A stretch of DNA of 64,000 nucleotides from Pseudoxanthomonas sp. Root65 (GTDB lineage Bacteria; Pseudomonadota; Gammaproteobacteria; Xanthomonadales; Xanthomonadaceae), in NCBI RefSeq assembly GCF_001427635.1, contig NZ_LMHA01000001.1:1897133-1961132 (forward strand). Reading direction: 5' to 3'. The position numbers and the translations under genes were made by a program. Below the pieces are notes generated by a model. The model made no database searches. It was given only the letters and a program-made list of their open reading frames with translations, and was not told the origin of the DNA. How positions within the stretch are numbered: the first letter of the stretch is position 1; each line of letters opens with the position of its first letter. Below, in pieces: positions 1 to 9,417 of this stretch.

Positions 1-986
1 GCACGATGATCGGCAAGGTCATGGCGCCGGGGGCGACGGTGGTGATCGAGTCGACGGTGTACCCCGGCACGACGGAAGAGGTCTGCGGTCCGGCGCTGGA
101 GCGCGCCAGCGGACTGCGCTGTGGCGTGGACTTCCAGATCGCCTACAGCCCCGAGCGGCTCAATCCGGGCGATACCCGGCGCGACTTCGCCTCGATCGTC
201 AAACTGGTCGCGGCGCAGGACCGCCGCACGCTCGACCTGGTGGCTGCGGTCTACGGCTCGGTGGTCGGCGCGGGCGTACATCGCGTCGACTCCATCAAGG
301 TGGCCGAAGCGGCCAAGCTGCTGGAGAACACGCAGCGCGACGTCAACATCGCGCTGATCAACGAGATGGCGCAGATCTGCGGCCTGCTCGGCATCCGCGC
401 CGCCGACGTGCTGCGCGCGGCGGGGAGCAAGTGGAACTTCCTGCCGTTCACGCCGGGCCTGGTCGGTGGACATTGCGTCGGCATCGATCCTTACTACCTG
501 GCCGACGCGGCGCAGCGCTCGGGCTACCACCCGCGGGTGATCCTGGCGGCCCGCCAGGTCAACGAGGGCATGCCCGCGTACGTCGCCAGCCGGATCGTGC
601 TGGCGATGGCCGCGCAGGAGACGCGCGTCCGCGGGGCACGGGTCGGCCTGCTCGGCATCACCTTCAAGGAAGGCGTGCCGGACATCCGCAATTCGAAGAC
701 GGTCGAACTGGCGCAGGCGCTGGCGCTCTACGGTATCCAGGCGCACATCGCCGATCCGCGCGCCGATGTTTACGAAAGCCGTGCCGCGTTCGGCATCGAG
801 CTGGAGGACGAGACCGACTGGGGCGATCTGGACGTGCTGGTGCTGGCAGTACCGCACGCGGAATTCATGGCCCGCATCTACGACCAGGCTGAGCAGTCGC
901 TGCGTCCGCAGGGCCTGTTCGTGGACCTGAAGGCGGCGCTGGATCCGGCGTTGCTGCCGGAGGATGTTTTCTACATGGCGCTTTAG
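1..986 (+). CDS. Nucleotide sugar dehydrogenase (TviB/WbpO type), 5' truncated by window edge
   Basis: This is the C-terminal part of a UDP-sugar 6-dehydrogenase that oxidises a UDP-N-acetylhexosamine (or UDP-hexose) to the uronate using NAD+, for surface polysaccharide synthesis. The central helix signature SPERLNPGD and the catalytic loop VGGHCVGIDPYYL are intact; the nucleophilic Cys codon is at 474-476. The C-terminal UDP-binding domain has the usual GITFKEGVPDIRNSK segment. The N-terminal Rossmann NAD-binding region lies outside the window, so the true start is not visible; the ATG at 6 is internal. SPERLNPGD resembles the TviB/WbpO/CapL branch more than simple UDP-glucose dehydrogenases, but substrate cannot be fixed from this fragment. 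It is probably the end of a capsule or O-antigen cluster lying to the left. Confidence 0.9.
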   Translation, partial: TMIGKVMAPGATVVIESTVYPGTTEEVCGPALERASGLRCGVDFQIAYSPERLNPGDTRRDFASIVKLVAAQDRRTLDLVAAVYGSVVGAGVHRVDSIKVAEAAKLLENTQRDVNIALINEMAQICGLLGIRAADVLRAAGSKWNFLPFTPGLVGGHCVGIDPYYLADAAQRSGYHPRVILAARQVNEGMPAYVASRIVLAMAAQETRVRGARVGLLGITFKEGVPDIRNSKTVELAQALALYGIQAHIADPRADVYESRAAFGIELEDETDWGDLDVLVLAVPHAEFMARIYDQAEQSLRPQGLFVDLKAALDPALLPEDVFYMAL

Positions 987-1054
987 GGGAGACGTACGCG
1001 GGCCGGCGCGGAATGCGTCCGCCGGCGCGCGTCGCCAACGTACGAGGGCGGGTA

Positions 1055-1879
1055 TCAGGCGGTCGCGGCCGGCGCGGCGTCGAGCAGCAGCGCCAGCGCG
1101 GTCCGCAGGTCGCTGGCGCCCTCGTTGCCGTCGTCCGGCCGGTCGCGCAGGGCGGCGTGCAACGTGAGCAGTGCGGCTTCGTCCAGGTCGCCACGCAGCA
1201 CCAGCGCCAGCACGGCGCCGGTGCGCAGGTGCGGCAGCAGGCCGGTCACGAAGGCGATGCCGTGGCGGGCGGCGAGCGCCTGCAGCGCGCGCCTTTGTAG
1301 CCACAGGTCGATCGCGCTGAAGGGCGAGGTGGCGCCGGGTGAGGAGAGGGCAAGCGCAGTGAGGCGGGCATCGTCCGGCGCGTCGCGCGCCACGATATCC
1401 AGCGCGACCGATACGCGGGGTAACCGTTCGTGCAGCATCGCGTCGTTCCAAGGTGGACCCGGCCGGTCGCGAAGGCCCAGCCAGCCGGCGAGGTAGGCGT
1501 CCAGTTCGACGCGCGCCACTTCCAGCGGTGGCAGGACGTCCGGTGCCAGCCGGTCCGCATGCAGACCCGGCCAGGCATGGGGCAGGACGAGCACGGCACG
1601 CCACTCCGCCAGGCGGGCGTGCACCGATGGCGTCACCCGTTGTTCGATTGACGCAGGCGGTTCGACGCCGTTGATGACATCTGTCCAGGCACGGCACATC
1701 GCCACGATGGCCACGAGAGTGTCCTTGCCTACCGATAGCGCTCCCACGAGCTGGCGCCAGTTATCCGCTTCCTGCAGGTGGACAGGAAGAAGCAGCGGAT
1801 CGGTCGCAGGCTGCTCGCCGCGGGCCAAAGCCCGGACACGCTCGGCGAGCGCGGCGCGCTCGGTGCAGTGGCCGCACAT
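1055..1879 (-). CDS. Conserved hypothetical protein downstream of the Ser/Thr kinase
   Basis: A 274-residue protein with no domain I recognise. It begins MCGHC, a CxxC pair at the extreme N-terminus, followed by alpha-helical, Leu/Ala/Arg-rich sequence with no signal peptide or membrane segment. It follows the kinase gene on the same strand after 30 bp, so the two are likely co-transcribed. The ATG at 1879 is chosen because it directly follows the kinase stop and encodes the CxxC. A role as accessory protein or substrate of the kinase is inference from position only. Codon use is high-GC3 like its neighbours, which supports a real gene. Confidence 0.7.
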   Translation of the reverse strand: MCGHCTERAALAERVRALARGEQPATDPLLLPVHLQEADNWRQLVGALSVGKDTLVAIVAMCRAWTDVINGVEPPASIEQRVTPSVHARLAEWRAVLVLPHAWPGLHADRLAPDVLPPLEVARVELDAYLAGWLGLRDRPGPPWNDAMLHERLPRVSVALDIVARDAPDDARLTALALSSPGATSPFSAIDLWLQRRALQALAARHGIAFVTGLLPHLRTGAVLALVLRGDLDEAALLTLHAALRDRPDDGNEGASDLRTALALLLDAAPAATA

Positions 1880-1909
1880 GTATTCAGTCCCGTCCCACGA
1901 GGAGAATCA

Positions 1910-4804
1910 TCACAGCGACACCTTGCCGGTTCGATCGAACATCGTCAGACGCATCGCCGCTTCCTGCGCCATCGAATCCTCTGGTCGGATCGCCACCAGC
2001 GCGTCAGCGGAGCGCACCAACCAGTGGCGCGCATCGACGGTCTTACCGGCCCGGGCAAGCAATGCACCGCGCAGCGCGCAGGCCAGCGAAAGCGAGCGAC
2101 GGTTGTTGTCGGTGGACAGCCCGCTGTGCGTGCCGGCCAGCGCCGGGTCGGCGAGGTAGTCCTCCAGCGCAGGAATGAGTGCGTCGAGGATCCGTTCCGC
2201 CGCCGCGTCATCGTCGGCCTGGTACGCCAGTCGTGCACGCTCGAAGTCGTTGCGGAAGTAAACGCTGTAGGTGGGAGGGAAGGCCTTCAGTGTGGCCACG
2301 TTCGCCTCCAGCAGCATGCGCGCCCGCTGCAGGTCGTCGGGGGCGCCACGCGCCTCCAGCGCTTCGGCCAGTGAGAGTCGGTCCAGCGGGCGCACTGGCA
2401 GCCCGCTGCGGCCGAAGCTGGCCTGGACCGACTCGAACCGGTGGATGGCCTCGGCCAGTTGCTCCATTCGGGACTGCGGCGATGCCTCCGGCCAGTACAG
2501 CAGGCGCCGCGCGATCATGAACCGCACGTGCTGCACCGCGTTGTGATCCTCGGGGTATGCGGCGCGCAACAGCGCTTCGGCCTGGCGAAGTAGCGTGATG
2601 CTTGCCGCCTTGCGGCCCTGCCCCAAGGCGTACTGCAGCGCGCGCACCTGGAGCAGTTCGGCATACTCCGGGTGTTGCGGGCCGTAGTGCCGCGTGATGA
2701 TCTGTTCCGCTCGATCCAGCGCGTACCCGCAGGCGTCCAGCTCGCCGCTACTGCACTTGAGCGCGGCGACGATGCGCAGGGTGCGTCCGACCAGCGGATG
2801 TTCTTCGCCCAGCAGGGCGCGGTAGTCGGTCAGCGCGCGCTCAATCAACGCGTGTCCCTCGCGGTATCGCTCCTGCATGATCAGGTTCTGGGCCCCCACC
2901 CTGCGCGCATCACTGGCCAGAAGCGGGTGCGACCTGCCTGCGAGCGCCACGGCATGCTGCGTATCGCGGGCGGCGTCGGCGAAGCGCTGCAGTCGGATGG
3001 CCCACTGTGCACGCTGCGTCAGCAGTTCCGCTTGCGCTGGCGCATCGTCGGCCTGGCGCGCGACCCCGATGGCGGCGTTCAGCATGCTGCGAGCTTGTGC
3101 GTGGTTGGCCAGGTGCCAGTGCGCACGCGCCAGCTCGGCCAGCACTTGCTGGCGAACCCGCGGATCAGCGTCCTTCGGCAGCGACCGCAATGTGCCTTCG
3201 GCCAAGCGAGCGGCGTCGCGGGGCTGGCCCTGCAGGTTGAGCAAGGCCGCCAGCGTCGCCCGGGTTCGGCTGCCGGTTTCGTCGTCTTCATCCAGCGAAG
3301 CGGCTTCGTGCGCGAGTGCGGCGGCGCCCCGGTAGTCGCCCAGCACCGCGTGGTTGCGCGCCAGAATACCCAGACCCTGCGCAAGCACCTGCGGATGCCG
3401 GCCCATTGGCAGGCGACGCATGCGTTCTTCGGTCTCCTGGAGCAGCCCGCGCGAGGACATCGGCGTCTCGCCGAGTCCGGACAGCGTGGCGGTGCCCAAC
3501 GTTTTTTCAAACACCTCGCCCATCATTCGTGCCGCTTCCGCGGCTTCATCTGCACGGCGTTGCTTCCAGGCCAGGGTAGACAGGCTGCCGGCGATGGTGG
3601 CGACCAGCACGCACGCGAGTCCGGCGGCCAGCCGGTGGCGCACCAGGAACCGTCCCGCGCGGTAACCCCAGCCGCCCGAGCGCGCCGCGACCGGGCGTGC
3701 ATCCAGCCATGCGCGCAGATCCGCGCCCAACCGCTGGACGCTGTCGAAGCGATCGGCGGGCTTGTGGGCGAGGCAGCGCAGCGCGATCGCGTCGAGATCG
3801 CCGGCCAGACGCTGCGCGAGCATCGTGGAAGTGCGGCAACCGCGACGACGGGCGGCTTCGGCGGAAGCGCCAGCCGCCAGCTGCGACAGGGCAGCGGTGG
3901 CGACCTCGTCCACACTGGCGCCGGCCACATTCATCAGGTGCGACCGTGTGCGCGGCAAGGCGCCGGCTAGCAGACGGTACATGACCATGCCGAGCGACCA
4001 GATGTCGGCAGCGGCCGCGGGCGTGGCGCTGGTCGTCGCTTCGGGTGCGGCATAGGCATGCGACACGGCCAGGCGCTGCGTGCGGTTCGAGCCGTTCAGA
4101 TAGACGCCCAGACCGAAATCCACCAACTGCACCTGCCCGGCATCGGTCACCAGCAGGTTCGAGGGCTTGATGTCCTGGTGCACCACACCTTGCGCATGGG
4201 CATATTCAAGTGCCTCGCAGGCCTGCAACAGCAGGCCCACACGCTCGCGCACGCTTGCACGTCGGCTGTCGCACCAGGCGTCGATGGGCGTGCCCGCCAC
4301 GTAGCGCATCGCGAACCAGGGATGCCCGTCGGCGTCGATGCCGCCGTCGAGCAGCGGCACGACGCCGGGGTGGTCCAGGCTGGCCAGGATCTCGCGCTCG
4401 CTGCGAAAGCCATCGATCAGCCGCTCGCTGGTCCGGTCCTGGCGGATGCACTTCAGGGCGACCCTCTGCTGGTACTGCCCGTCGGCGCGCTCGGCCTCGT
4501 AGACGGCGCCCATGCCGCCGGTGCCGAGCAGGCCGGTAATGCGCCATGGGCCCATGCGCTGACCCAGCCGGGTATCCGGCTCGTCGGGCTCGTGGAACAG
4601 CAGTCCGTCGGGGAGGTCGAGGAAGGCGTTGCGCAGTTTGCTGCCGTGGGGCGGCGTGACGTCGGATGCGAGCAGCCGCCGAAGCGCCTGGTGAACCTCA
4701 GGTTCCGTGGCGGCGAGCTGGTCGAGGGCTTGCTTGCGGGCAGCGCCGGACAGCGAGACGAAGCGGTCGAACAGGTCCAGCGCGCGAAGCATGGCGGAAT
4801 TCAT
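1910..4804 (-). CDS. Membrane Ser/Thr protein kinase with C-terminal TPR-like repeats
   Basis: A 964-residue Hanks-type kinase. Residues about 1-80 form a small N-terminal module. The kinase domain spans about 84-366: glycine loop GTGGMG near 95, ATP-binding Lys118 in VALK, catalytic loop HQDIKPSN (Asp211; the usual HRD Arg is Gln) and DFG at 229-231. One hydrophobic helix (about 392-413) follows, then roughly 550 residues of helical TPR-like repeats, predicted periplasmic. This architecture is typical of kinases paired with ECF43-type sigma factors, which they activate by phosphorylation. No sigma gene adjoins it here; the nearest is at 15912-16574. Start: the ATG at 4804 begins the N-terminal module, whereas the in-frame extension to 4969 looks non-coding. 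Cofactors and partner are inferred. Confidence 0.9.
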   Translation of the reverse strand: MNSAMLRALDLFDRFVSLSGAARKQALDQLAATEPEVHQALRRLLASDVTPPHGSKLRNAFLDLPDGLLFHEPDEPDTRLGQRMGPWRITGLLGTGGMGAVYEAERADGQYQQRVALKCIRQDRTSERLIDGFRSEREILASLDHPGVVPLLDGGIDADGHPWFAMRYVAGTPIDAWCDSRRASVRERVGLLLQACEALEYAHAQGVVHQDIKPSNLLVTDAGQVQLVDFGLGVYLNGSNRTQRLAVSHAYAAPEATTSATPAAAADIWSLGMVMYRLLAGALPRTRSHLMNVAGASVDEVATAALSQLAAGASAEAARRRGCRTSTMLAQRLAGDLDAIALRCLAHKPADRFDSVQRLGADLRAWLDARPVAARSGGWGYRAGRFLVRHRLAAGLACVLVATIAGSLSTLAWKQRRADEAAEAARMMGEVFEKTLGTATLSGLGETPMSSRGLLQETEERMRRLPMGRHPQVLAQGLGILARNHAVLGDYRGAAALAHEAASLDEDDETGSRTRATLAALLNLQGQPRDAARLAEGTLRSLPKDADPRVRQQVLAELARAHWHLANHAQARSMLNAAIGVARQADDAPAQAELLTQRAQWAIRLQRFADAARDTQHAVALAGRSHPLLASDARRVGAQNLIMQERYREGHALIERALTDYRALLGEEHPLVGRTLRIVAALKCSSGELDACGYALDRAEQIITRHYGPQHPEYAELLQVRALQYALGQGRKAASITLLRQAEALLRAAYPEDHNAVQHVRFMIARRLLYWPEASPQSRMEQLAEAIHRFESVQASFGRSGLPVRPLDRLSLAEALEARGAPDDLQRARMLLEANVATLKAFPPTYSVYFRNDFERARLAYQADDDAAAERILDALIPALEDYLADPALAGTHSGLSTDNNRRSLSLACALRGALLARAGKTVDARHWLVRSADALVAIRPEDSMAQEAAMRLTMFDRTGKVSL

Positions 4805-5146
4805 GGGGGGTCGTTGAACGGCGGGGCTGCAGACAGGGAGACGCCTTGGCCTGGAACCGGCGCCCGGGTACGCTGAGGGTGAACTGGCTATATCGCGAGC
4901 GTCATCACGGACAGGACGCTCGGTCTCGCCACCGGGCGGGGATGCCTGGTGTTCGCCGGAGGGGGGCAATCGTATTCGCCGAAAGCACTCTGTTGACGAC
5001 GATAGGGTGCCGTGTCCTGATTCCTTCCCGGAACCCGATTAAGTCGGCAGCAAGGTCACATGCCTGCGGCACAGGGTCATAGTTGAAGCCTCCCTGTCGG
5101 TCGTTCTTGCCGCAGCCATCATTCGAGTCAGGACGTGGGGAAGCTA
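4805..5146. other. Divergent intergenic region, kinase / secreted DUF11 protein
   Basis: About 340 bp separate the divergent starts of the kinase and the secreted protein, so promoters for both should lie here. A TTGACG element occurs near 4992-4997, but I see no well-spaced -10 partner and cannot assign a promoter. A GGGGA ribosome-binding site lies just upstream of the ATG at 5147. No repeat or RNA structure is evident. Confidence 0.5.
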
Positions 5147-6517
5147 ATGAAGACGTGTACGGTGCGCCAGGGCATGGCAGCGGCTGTCATGGGGGTCTTG
5201 TTGCTGGTCGGGGCAACGGCGCGGGCGCAGACCTGTCCGACGGGTAGCACCAATCCGCTGGCCCCCTACGACAACCAGGGGCCTAGCCAGACCATCATCA
5301 ATGCCAACAACGTTTACGTCGGCAATTCGCGACTGCAAGTCACGCACGCCGTAGTCGGAGGGGCGGCGGGCATCCTCAATACCAACATCATTGACAACGA
5401 CCACATCGACGCGGACGTGGGCGTGCGGATTGGCCACAACGGCAACGCGGACTCGGCCACGCGCTACATCCTGTCGACCTATTCGTTCCGCAGTCCAGAC
5501 CTCGCTCAAGCATTACCGGTTAGCAACTTGACATTCCGGATCCACGATCTCGATGCGGGCGACAATGTGACGGTCAACGCTTACGACCAGAGCGGAGGTC
5601 TCATTGCAATCACCACCAGCATGTACAGCTTCAATCCCGGCGGGACCATCATCACCCGGGTCTCGGGCACCAATCGTTTCAGCTCGCCGAACACCAACGT
5701 TGATGATCTTCGGGGTACGGTCTATCTCGATTTCTCGGGATTGCAGATCTCCCGGGTCGAGCTGGTCTATTACGACGTCAACGCCACCGGTACTTACACG
5801 GTCGCTGACCTGAAGGCCTGCAATCCCACGCTGACACTGCGCAAGACCACGCAATTGCTTGCGGGCGGACCGTTCGGCTTCACGCTGACCAACACCTCGC
5901 GCAATACCGGTGCAACGGTCACCACAAGTGCTGCAAATGCGCCGGAGCAGGTGGATGGCAATGCCGGCACGACAGGCGTACAGGTCTTCGGCATCACCGC
6001 CCCCAACACCGCGGTGACCATCAACGAGACCGGCCTGCCCACCGGCTGGATGCTAGTCCCGGCGGCAACGACCTGCACCAACGCAGGCGGCGCGACGATC
6101 GGTACTCTGTCCGGCACCACCTACACCATCCCGGGTGGCGCGACCGGTCACACCTTCCCCGGTGCCGCGATCACCTGCACGTACACCAACATCGCGCCGC
6201 GCTCGGAAGTGCAGGTCACCAAGACCGTCGCGCCGAGTCCGGTGGTCACTGGGCAGGTGGCGACTTACACCATCGTCGTGCGCAACAACGGTCCGCAGGC
6301 GGTCTCCAATGCCGTGCTGGCCGACGTGGCCGGCGCCGGACAGAACTGCAGCGTGCCCAGCACCACCGCGACCTGTGTCGCCGCGGGTGGCGCAACGTGC
6401 CCCGCCTCGCTGCCCGTGGCTACGCTGCTGGCCGGCGGCGTCACCATACCCAGCCTGCCGCTCAACGGTCAGGTCATAGTGACGCTCCAATGCACGGTGA
6501 CGGCGACGGGGTTCTGA
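5147..6517 (+). CDS. Secreted protein with SpaA-like and DUF11 domains
   Basis: A 456-residue exported protein. Residues about 1-28 form a signal peptide ending ATARAQ. The next ~200 residues are beta-rich and Asn/Asp/Thr-rich (many NN, DN and GN turns), of unknown family. A prealbumin-like (SpaA-type) module follows from about LRKTTQLL, and the C-terminus, from VQVTKTVAPSPVV onward, matches the DUF11 conserved repeat of surface and adhesin-like proteins. There is no sorting signal or membrane anchor, and the protein ends shortly after one DUF11 unit, shorter than most relatives. The ATG at 5147 is preferred over the GTG at 5135 because GGGGA sits at the correct distance before it. It is divergent from the kinase; common regulation is possible but not shown. 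Confidence 0.8.
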   Translation: MKTCTVRQGMAAAVMGVLLLVGATARAQTCPTGSTNPLAPYDNQGPSQTIINANNVYVGNSRLQVTHAVVGGAAGILNTNIIDNDHIDADVGVRIGHNGNADSATRYILSTYSFRSPDLAQALPVSNLTFRIHDLDAGDNVTVNAYDQSGGLIAITTSMYSFNPGGTIITRVSGTNRFSSPNTNVDDLRGTVYLDFSGLQISRVELVYYDVNATGTYTVADLKACNPTLTLRKTTQLLAGGPFGFTLTNTSRNTGATVTTSAANAPEQVDGNAGTTGVQVFGITAPNTAVTINETGLPTGWMLVPAATTCTNAGGATIGTLSGTTYTIPGGATGHTFPGAAITCTYTNIAPRSEVQVTKTVAPSPVVTGQVATYTIVVRNNGPQAVSNAVLADVAGAGQNCSVPSTTATCVAAGGATCPASLPVATLLAGGVTIPSLPLNGQVIVTLQCTVTATGF

Positions 6518-6989
6518 AGCTCGTGCAGCCCGTTGCCTTAGGGCAACCTGGTGCCCAAGGCTCAACGTGGAAGTTTTCTTCGATGACGGTGCAAGAAGCC
6601 CCGTCATCCCACCCATGAGCTGGGGCAGCGGAGCAGAACGCTTCGTCATCTCACGTTAGCGCCCCGCACGTACGCCTTCTTGGTGCGATGTATCACGAAA
6701 ACACATCGTCGGCCGAGCAAAAAACTGCGTCCTCGCCCCTCCACGCCGCGCGAGCGGACCGCCTTGCCCCGTCGTCCCACGTTAATGCTACGCGCACGCA
6801 GAGAGGTGCTCCGGTGAGTTCGCGTGGAACTACGATGCGCGTGTGTCTCAAGGCAGCGAACGTTAGATGTCTGAAACTGTGAGCCATTTTCCCGTGCCAT
6901 CGCTTTGGATATTCGCGGGTGGCGCGCTAGCCTGCCTGAGGTCGCCATCGGATACGGCGACTTTCCCTGCACATGGAAGAGGACACGCA
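6518..6989. other. Gene-poor stretch before the pseudogene
   Basis: About 470 bp with base composition less GC-rich and less codon-periodic than its surroundings. Several short open frames exist on both strands, but none has a convincing start site or protein character. Three GTTA-containing segments (near 6654, 6780 and 6861) looked like integron core sites but do not form an attC structure. I see no terminator with a clear T-run. Confidence 0.4.
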
Positions 6990-7508
6990 ATGACGCAGAC
7001 CCTGGTGGATATGATGGTCGGCACCGACAGCCTGGCGCGTATGGACAGCGTCATCACCGAGCTGTAAGCGGCACTGGAGGCTCTGGTCTCGATGACGCCG
7101 GAGCACCGGCGCAGCCTGCCCAAGAGAGGTGAGAGATCCGAGGCGTTCTGTCGCACCGCGACCAACGTAGGGATGCAGCACCGTGGCCTGATGGCGCGCG
7201 ACCTCGGGATGGAGGCATTCCAGCGGGACATGCAGGCGCTGGATCTGCTGCGGCCTCGCGTCCTTCGCATCGCGCATCTCAACCAGCGTGCCTCCGTCAC
7301 CGAGATTGCGCTCGTTGGCGACTTGATGTCATCGTCGCTGGGGGTGTACGACGTGAAGATGTCCGGCAAGGGCAAGAGCCCGGACGACGCTCGCCGCAAC
7401 GTGGGCAGCCGCCTCCGCGCGCGCTCAGCGGCGAACCTTCGCCGGCAGACGCTCAGGCCGGGTGATCGGCGACCACCCGCAATGAGACGCTGGAGGTCCC
7501 GCACGTAG
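6990..7508 (+). pseudogene. Broken conserved hypothetical gene with an in-frame stop
   Basis: A reading frame starts at ATG 6990 behind a GGAAGAGGA ribosome-binding site and encodes MTQTLVDMMVGTDSLARMDS, then hits TAA at 7065-7067. The same frame continues without a break (AALEALVSMTPEHRRSLPKR onward) to 7508. Together they match the layout I know from a family of ~150-200-residue proteins of unknown function, where this helical start leads into a PDER/PEHR-x-LPK motif. The TAA therefore looks like a nonsense mutation. The part after residue ~150 is Arg-rich and probably read-through past a lost native stop. Reinitiation at ATG 7092 could give a 138-residue fragment. A sequencing error cannot be excluded. 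Confidence 0.6.
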
Positions 7509-7597
7509 GGGCCTTCTTTTTCGTGTATCGCCGACGACCGGCATGCGACGTTGGCCCGACCATCCGCGAACTGTCGTCCCGCCTGGGCGGGCGGTGC

Positions 7598-7984
7598 TCA
7601 GGCCTGGTACTGCTTCTCTTCGATGAAGCGCGAGCCGGCCAGGCGGTTGATGGCGTTCTTCACCGTGATGCGCTCACCGTTGCGCTGGGCGACGGCGCGG
7701 GCGAGGGTGACGAACTCGTCGTCGAAGGTCTGCGCGGCTTCCTTCGCACGCAATGCATCCTGCACGTCCCACATGCGCTCGTTGATCGCGCGCAGGTCCT
7801 GTTTCATCGCCGACAGTTCCGCCTGCGCGAGCACCAGCGGTTCCCACAGCGTGCGCAGGCCCTCCAGTTCGACCTGCACGTGCGCGCGCTTGCCGGCATC
7901 GTCGATGCGCTCGGCCTTGATCTCGAGGATGGTCAGCTTGTCGGCCAGTTCGCCGATGGAAACGGGGATCAGGATGGTGTTCAT
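7598..7984 (-). CDS. DUF6165-like small helical protein
   Basis: A 128-residue protein with no signal or membrane segment, rich in charged alpha-helix. The start (IPVSIGELADKLTILEIKAE) and the end (RNGERITVKNAINRLAGS) are the conserved features I associate with the DUF6165 family of unknown function, often found near sugar-nucleotide or polysaccharide genes. It sits alone, divergent from the GH2-like gene at 8067. Function unknown; family assignment is from memory of the motif. Confidence 0.75.
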   Translation of the reverse strand: MNTILIPVSIGELADKLTILEIKAERIDDAGKRAHVQVELEGLRTLWEPLVLAQAELSAMKQDLRAINERMWDVQDALRAKEAAQTFDDEFVTLARAVAQRNGERITVKNAINRLAGSRFIEEKQYQA

Positions 7985-8066
7985 GCCGGCATTCTAGCGC
8001 TGCCGCAGTCGGCGACGCGGTGCGTGGCATCATGCCCCCCGTCCTCGATGACCGGAAAACGCCCGC

Positions 8067-9356
8067 ATGCTGCAGCGCCTGTTCGTGTCCATCCTCGCCC
8101 TGGCCGCGCCCGCCTGGGCCCTCGCGGCGCCGTCCCAGGTCCGCATCGTGCAGGAAGCGGGTGCGTACGTGATGCGCGTGGATGGCGAGCCGTTCCGGGT
8201 GAAAGGGGCCGGCATGAGCGGCGACGGGCAGGAAGCGCTGGCCGCCCGCGGAGGCAATTCGTTCCGCACGTGGCGCACCGGCATGGACGAGGCCAAGGTA
8301 CGCGCGATGCTCGACCGCGCGCAGCGCAACGGACTGAAGGTGGCGATGGGCATCGAGGTGGGCAACGAGCGCCACGGCTTCGACTACGACGACGCGGCGG
8401 CGGTAAAGGCGCAACTCGCCCGCATCCGCGCCGAGGTGAACCTCTACAAGGACCATCCCGCCGTGCTGATGTGGGTGGTCGGCAACGAGCTCAACCTGCA
8501 CTACAGCAACCCCAAGGTATGGAATGCCGTCGACGGCATCGCCGACATGATCCACCGTGAAGATCCCCACCATCCGGTGATGACCACGCTCGCGGGCTTC
8601 GACAAGAAGCTCATTGATCTGCTGAAGACGCGCGCGCCATCGCTCGATCTCATCGGCATCCAGCTGTACGGCGACATCGGTGCGCTGCCGGAGAAGCTGG
8701 CGAGCAGTGGCTGGACGGGCGCGTACGTAGTCACCGAATGGGGCCCGACCGGGCACTGGGAGAGCCCGTTGACCACGTGGAAGGCGCCGATCGAGGATGA
8801 CGCGTCGCGCAAGGCGCTGCTGTTGCAGCAACGCTACGAACAGGTGATCGCCGCCGACACCAAACAGGGGCTCGGTTCGTACGTGTTCCTGTGGGGCAAC
8901 AAGCAGGAGCGCACGCCCACGTGGTACGGCCTGTTTCTGCCCAGCGGCGAGAGCACGCCGGCGGTGGATGCCATGCAGTACGTGTGGACCGGTGCCTGGC
9001 CCGACAATCGCGCGCCGTCGATCCGGCCGCTGCGGCTGGACCGTCGCGTGGCGATAGACAGCATCGTGCTGGCGCCCGGCGCGTCGTATGCGGCACAGGT
9101 CGAAGCGAGCGATCCCGAGGGCGATCCGCTGCGCTATCGCTGGACCGTGCTGCACGAGAGCACGGCGACCAGCATCGGCGGCGACCGCGAGGACGTGCCG
9201 CCGCAGGTGGCGCTGTCCATGCAGGAAGACGGCCACGGCGGCATGACCTTCACCGCGCCGGCGGCGCCGGGCGACTACCGGCTGTTCGTCGAAGTCCATG
9301 ACGGCCACGGTCACGCGGCGTACGCCAATCTGCCGTTCCGGGTGGCGCCACGTTGA
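8067..9356 (+). CDS. Secreted GH2-like glycoside hydrolase (TIM barrel plus Ig-like domain)
   Basis: A 429-residue exported protein: signal peptide 1-21 (ALAAPS), then a TIM barrel resembling the catalytic domain of glycoside hydrolase family 2. Expected catalytic acids are both present: the acid/base Glu141 in VVGNELN and the nucleophile Glu224 in VTEWGPTG. The C-terminal ~110 residues have an Ig-like pattern (ASDPEGDPLRYRW, VEVHDGHGH). It lacks the N-terminal jelly-roll and sandwich domains of full beta-galactosidases, so substrate is uncertain; a beta-glycan is likely. It stands alone between convergent and codirectional neighbours. Confidence 0.85.
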   Translation: MLQRLFVSILALAAPAWALAAPSQVRIVQEAGAYVMRVDGEPFRVKGAGMSGDGQEALAARGGNSFRTWRTGMDEAKVRAMLDRAQRNGLKVAMGIEVGNERHGFDYDDAAAVKAQLARIRAEVNLYKDHPAVLMWVVGNELNLHYSNPKVWNAVDGIADMIHREDPHHPVMTTLAGFDKKLIDLLKTRAPSLDLIGIQLYGDIGALPEKLASSGWTGAYVVTEWGPTGHWESPLTTWKAPIEDDASRKALLLQQRYEQVIAADTKQGLGSYVFLWGNKQERTPTWYGLFLPSGESTPAVDAMQYVWTGAWPDNRAPSIRPLRLDRRVAIDSIVLAPGASYAAQVEASDPEGDPLRYRWTVLHESTATSIGGDREDVPPQVALSMQEDGHGGMTFTAPAAPGDYRLFVEVHDGHGHAAYANLPFRVAPR

Positions 9357-9417
9357 CCCGGCCGCTGCGTTCCACCCGCGGCGTCGACGCTGCTGTTGCG
9401 GTGCAGCATAATGGCGC

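Noticed and set aside
6500..6870. Possible integron attC site: GTTAGAT at 6861 directly before an ATG, GCTCAAC further upstream
   Set aside because: The two sites are ~300 bases apart and no matching inner arms exist; the other GTTA sites do not fit GTTRRRY. The ATG at 6867 leads into non-coding sequence.
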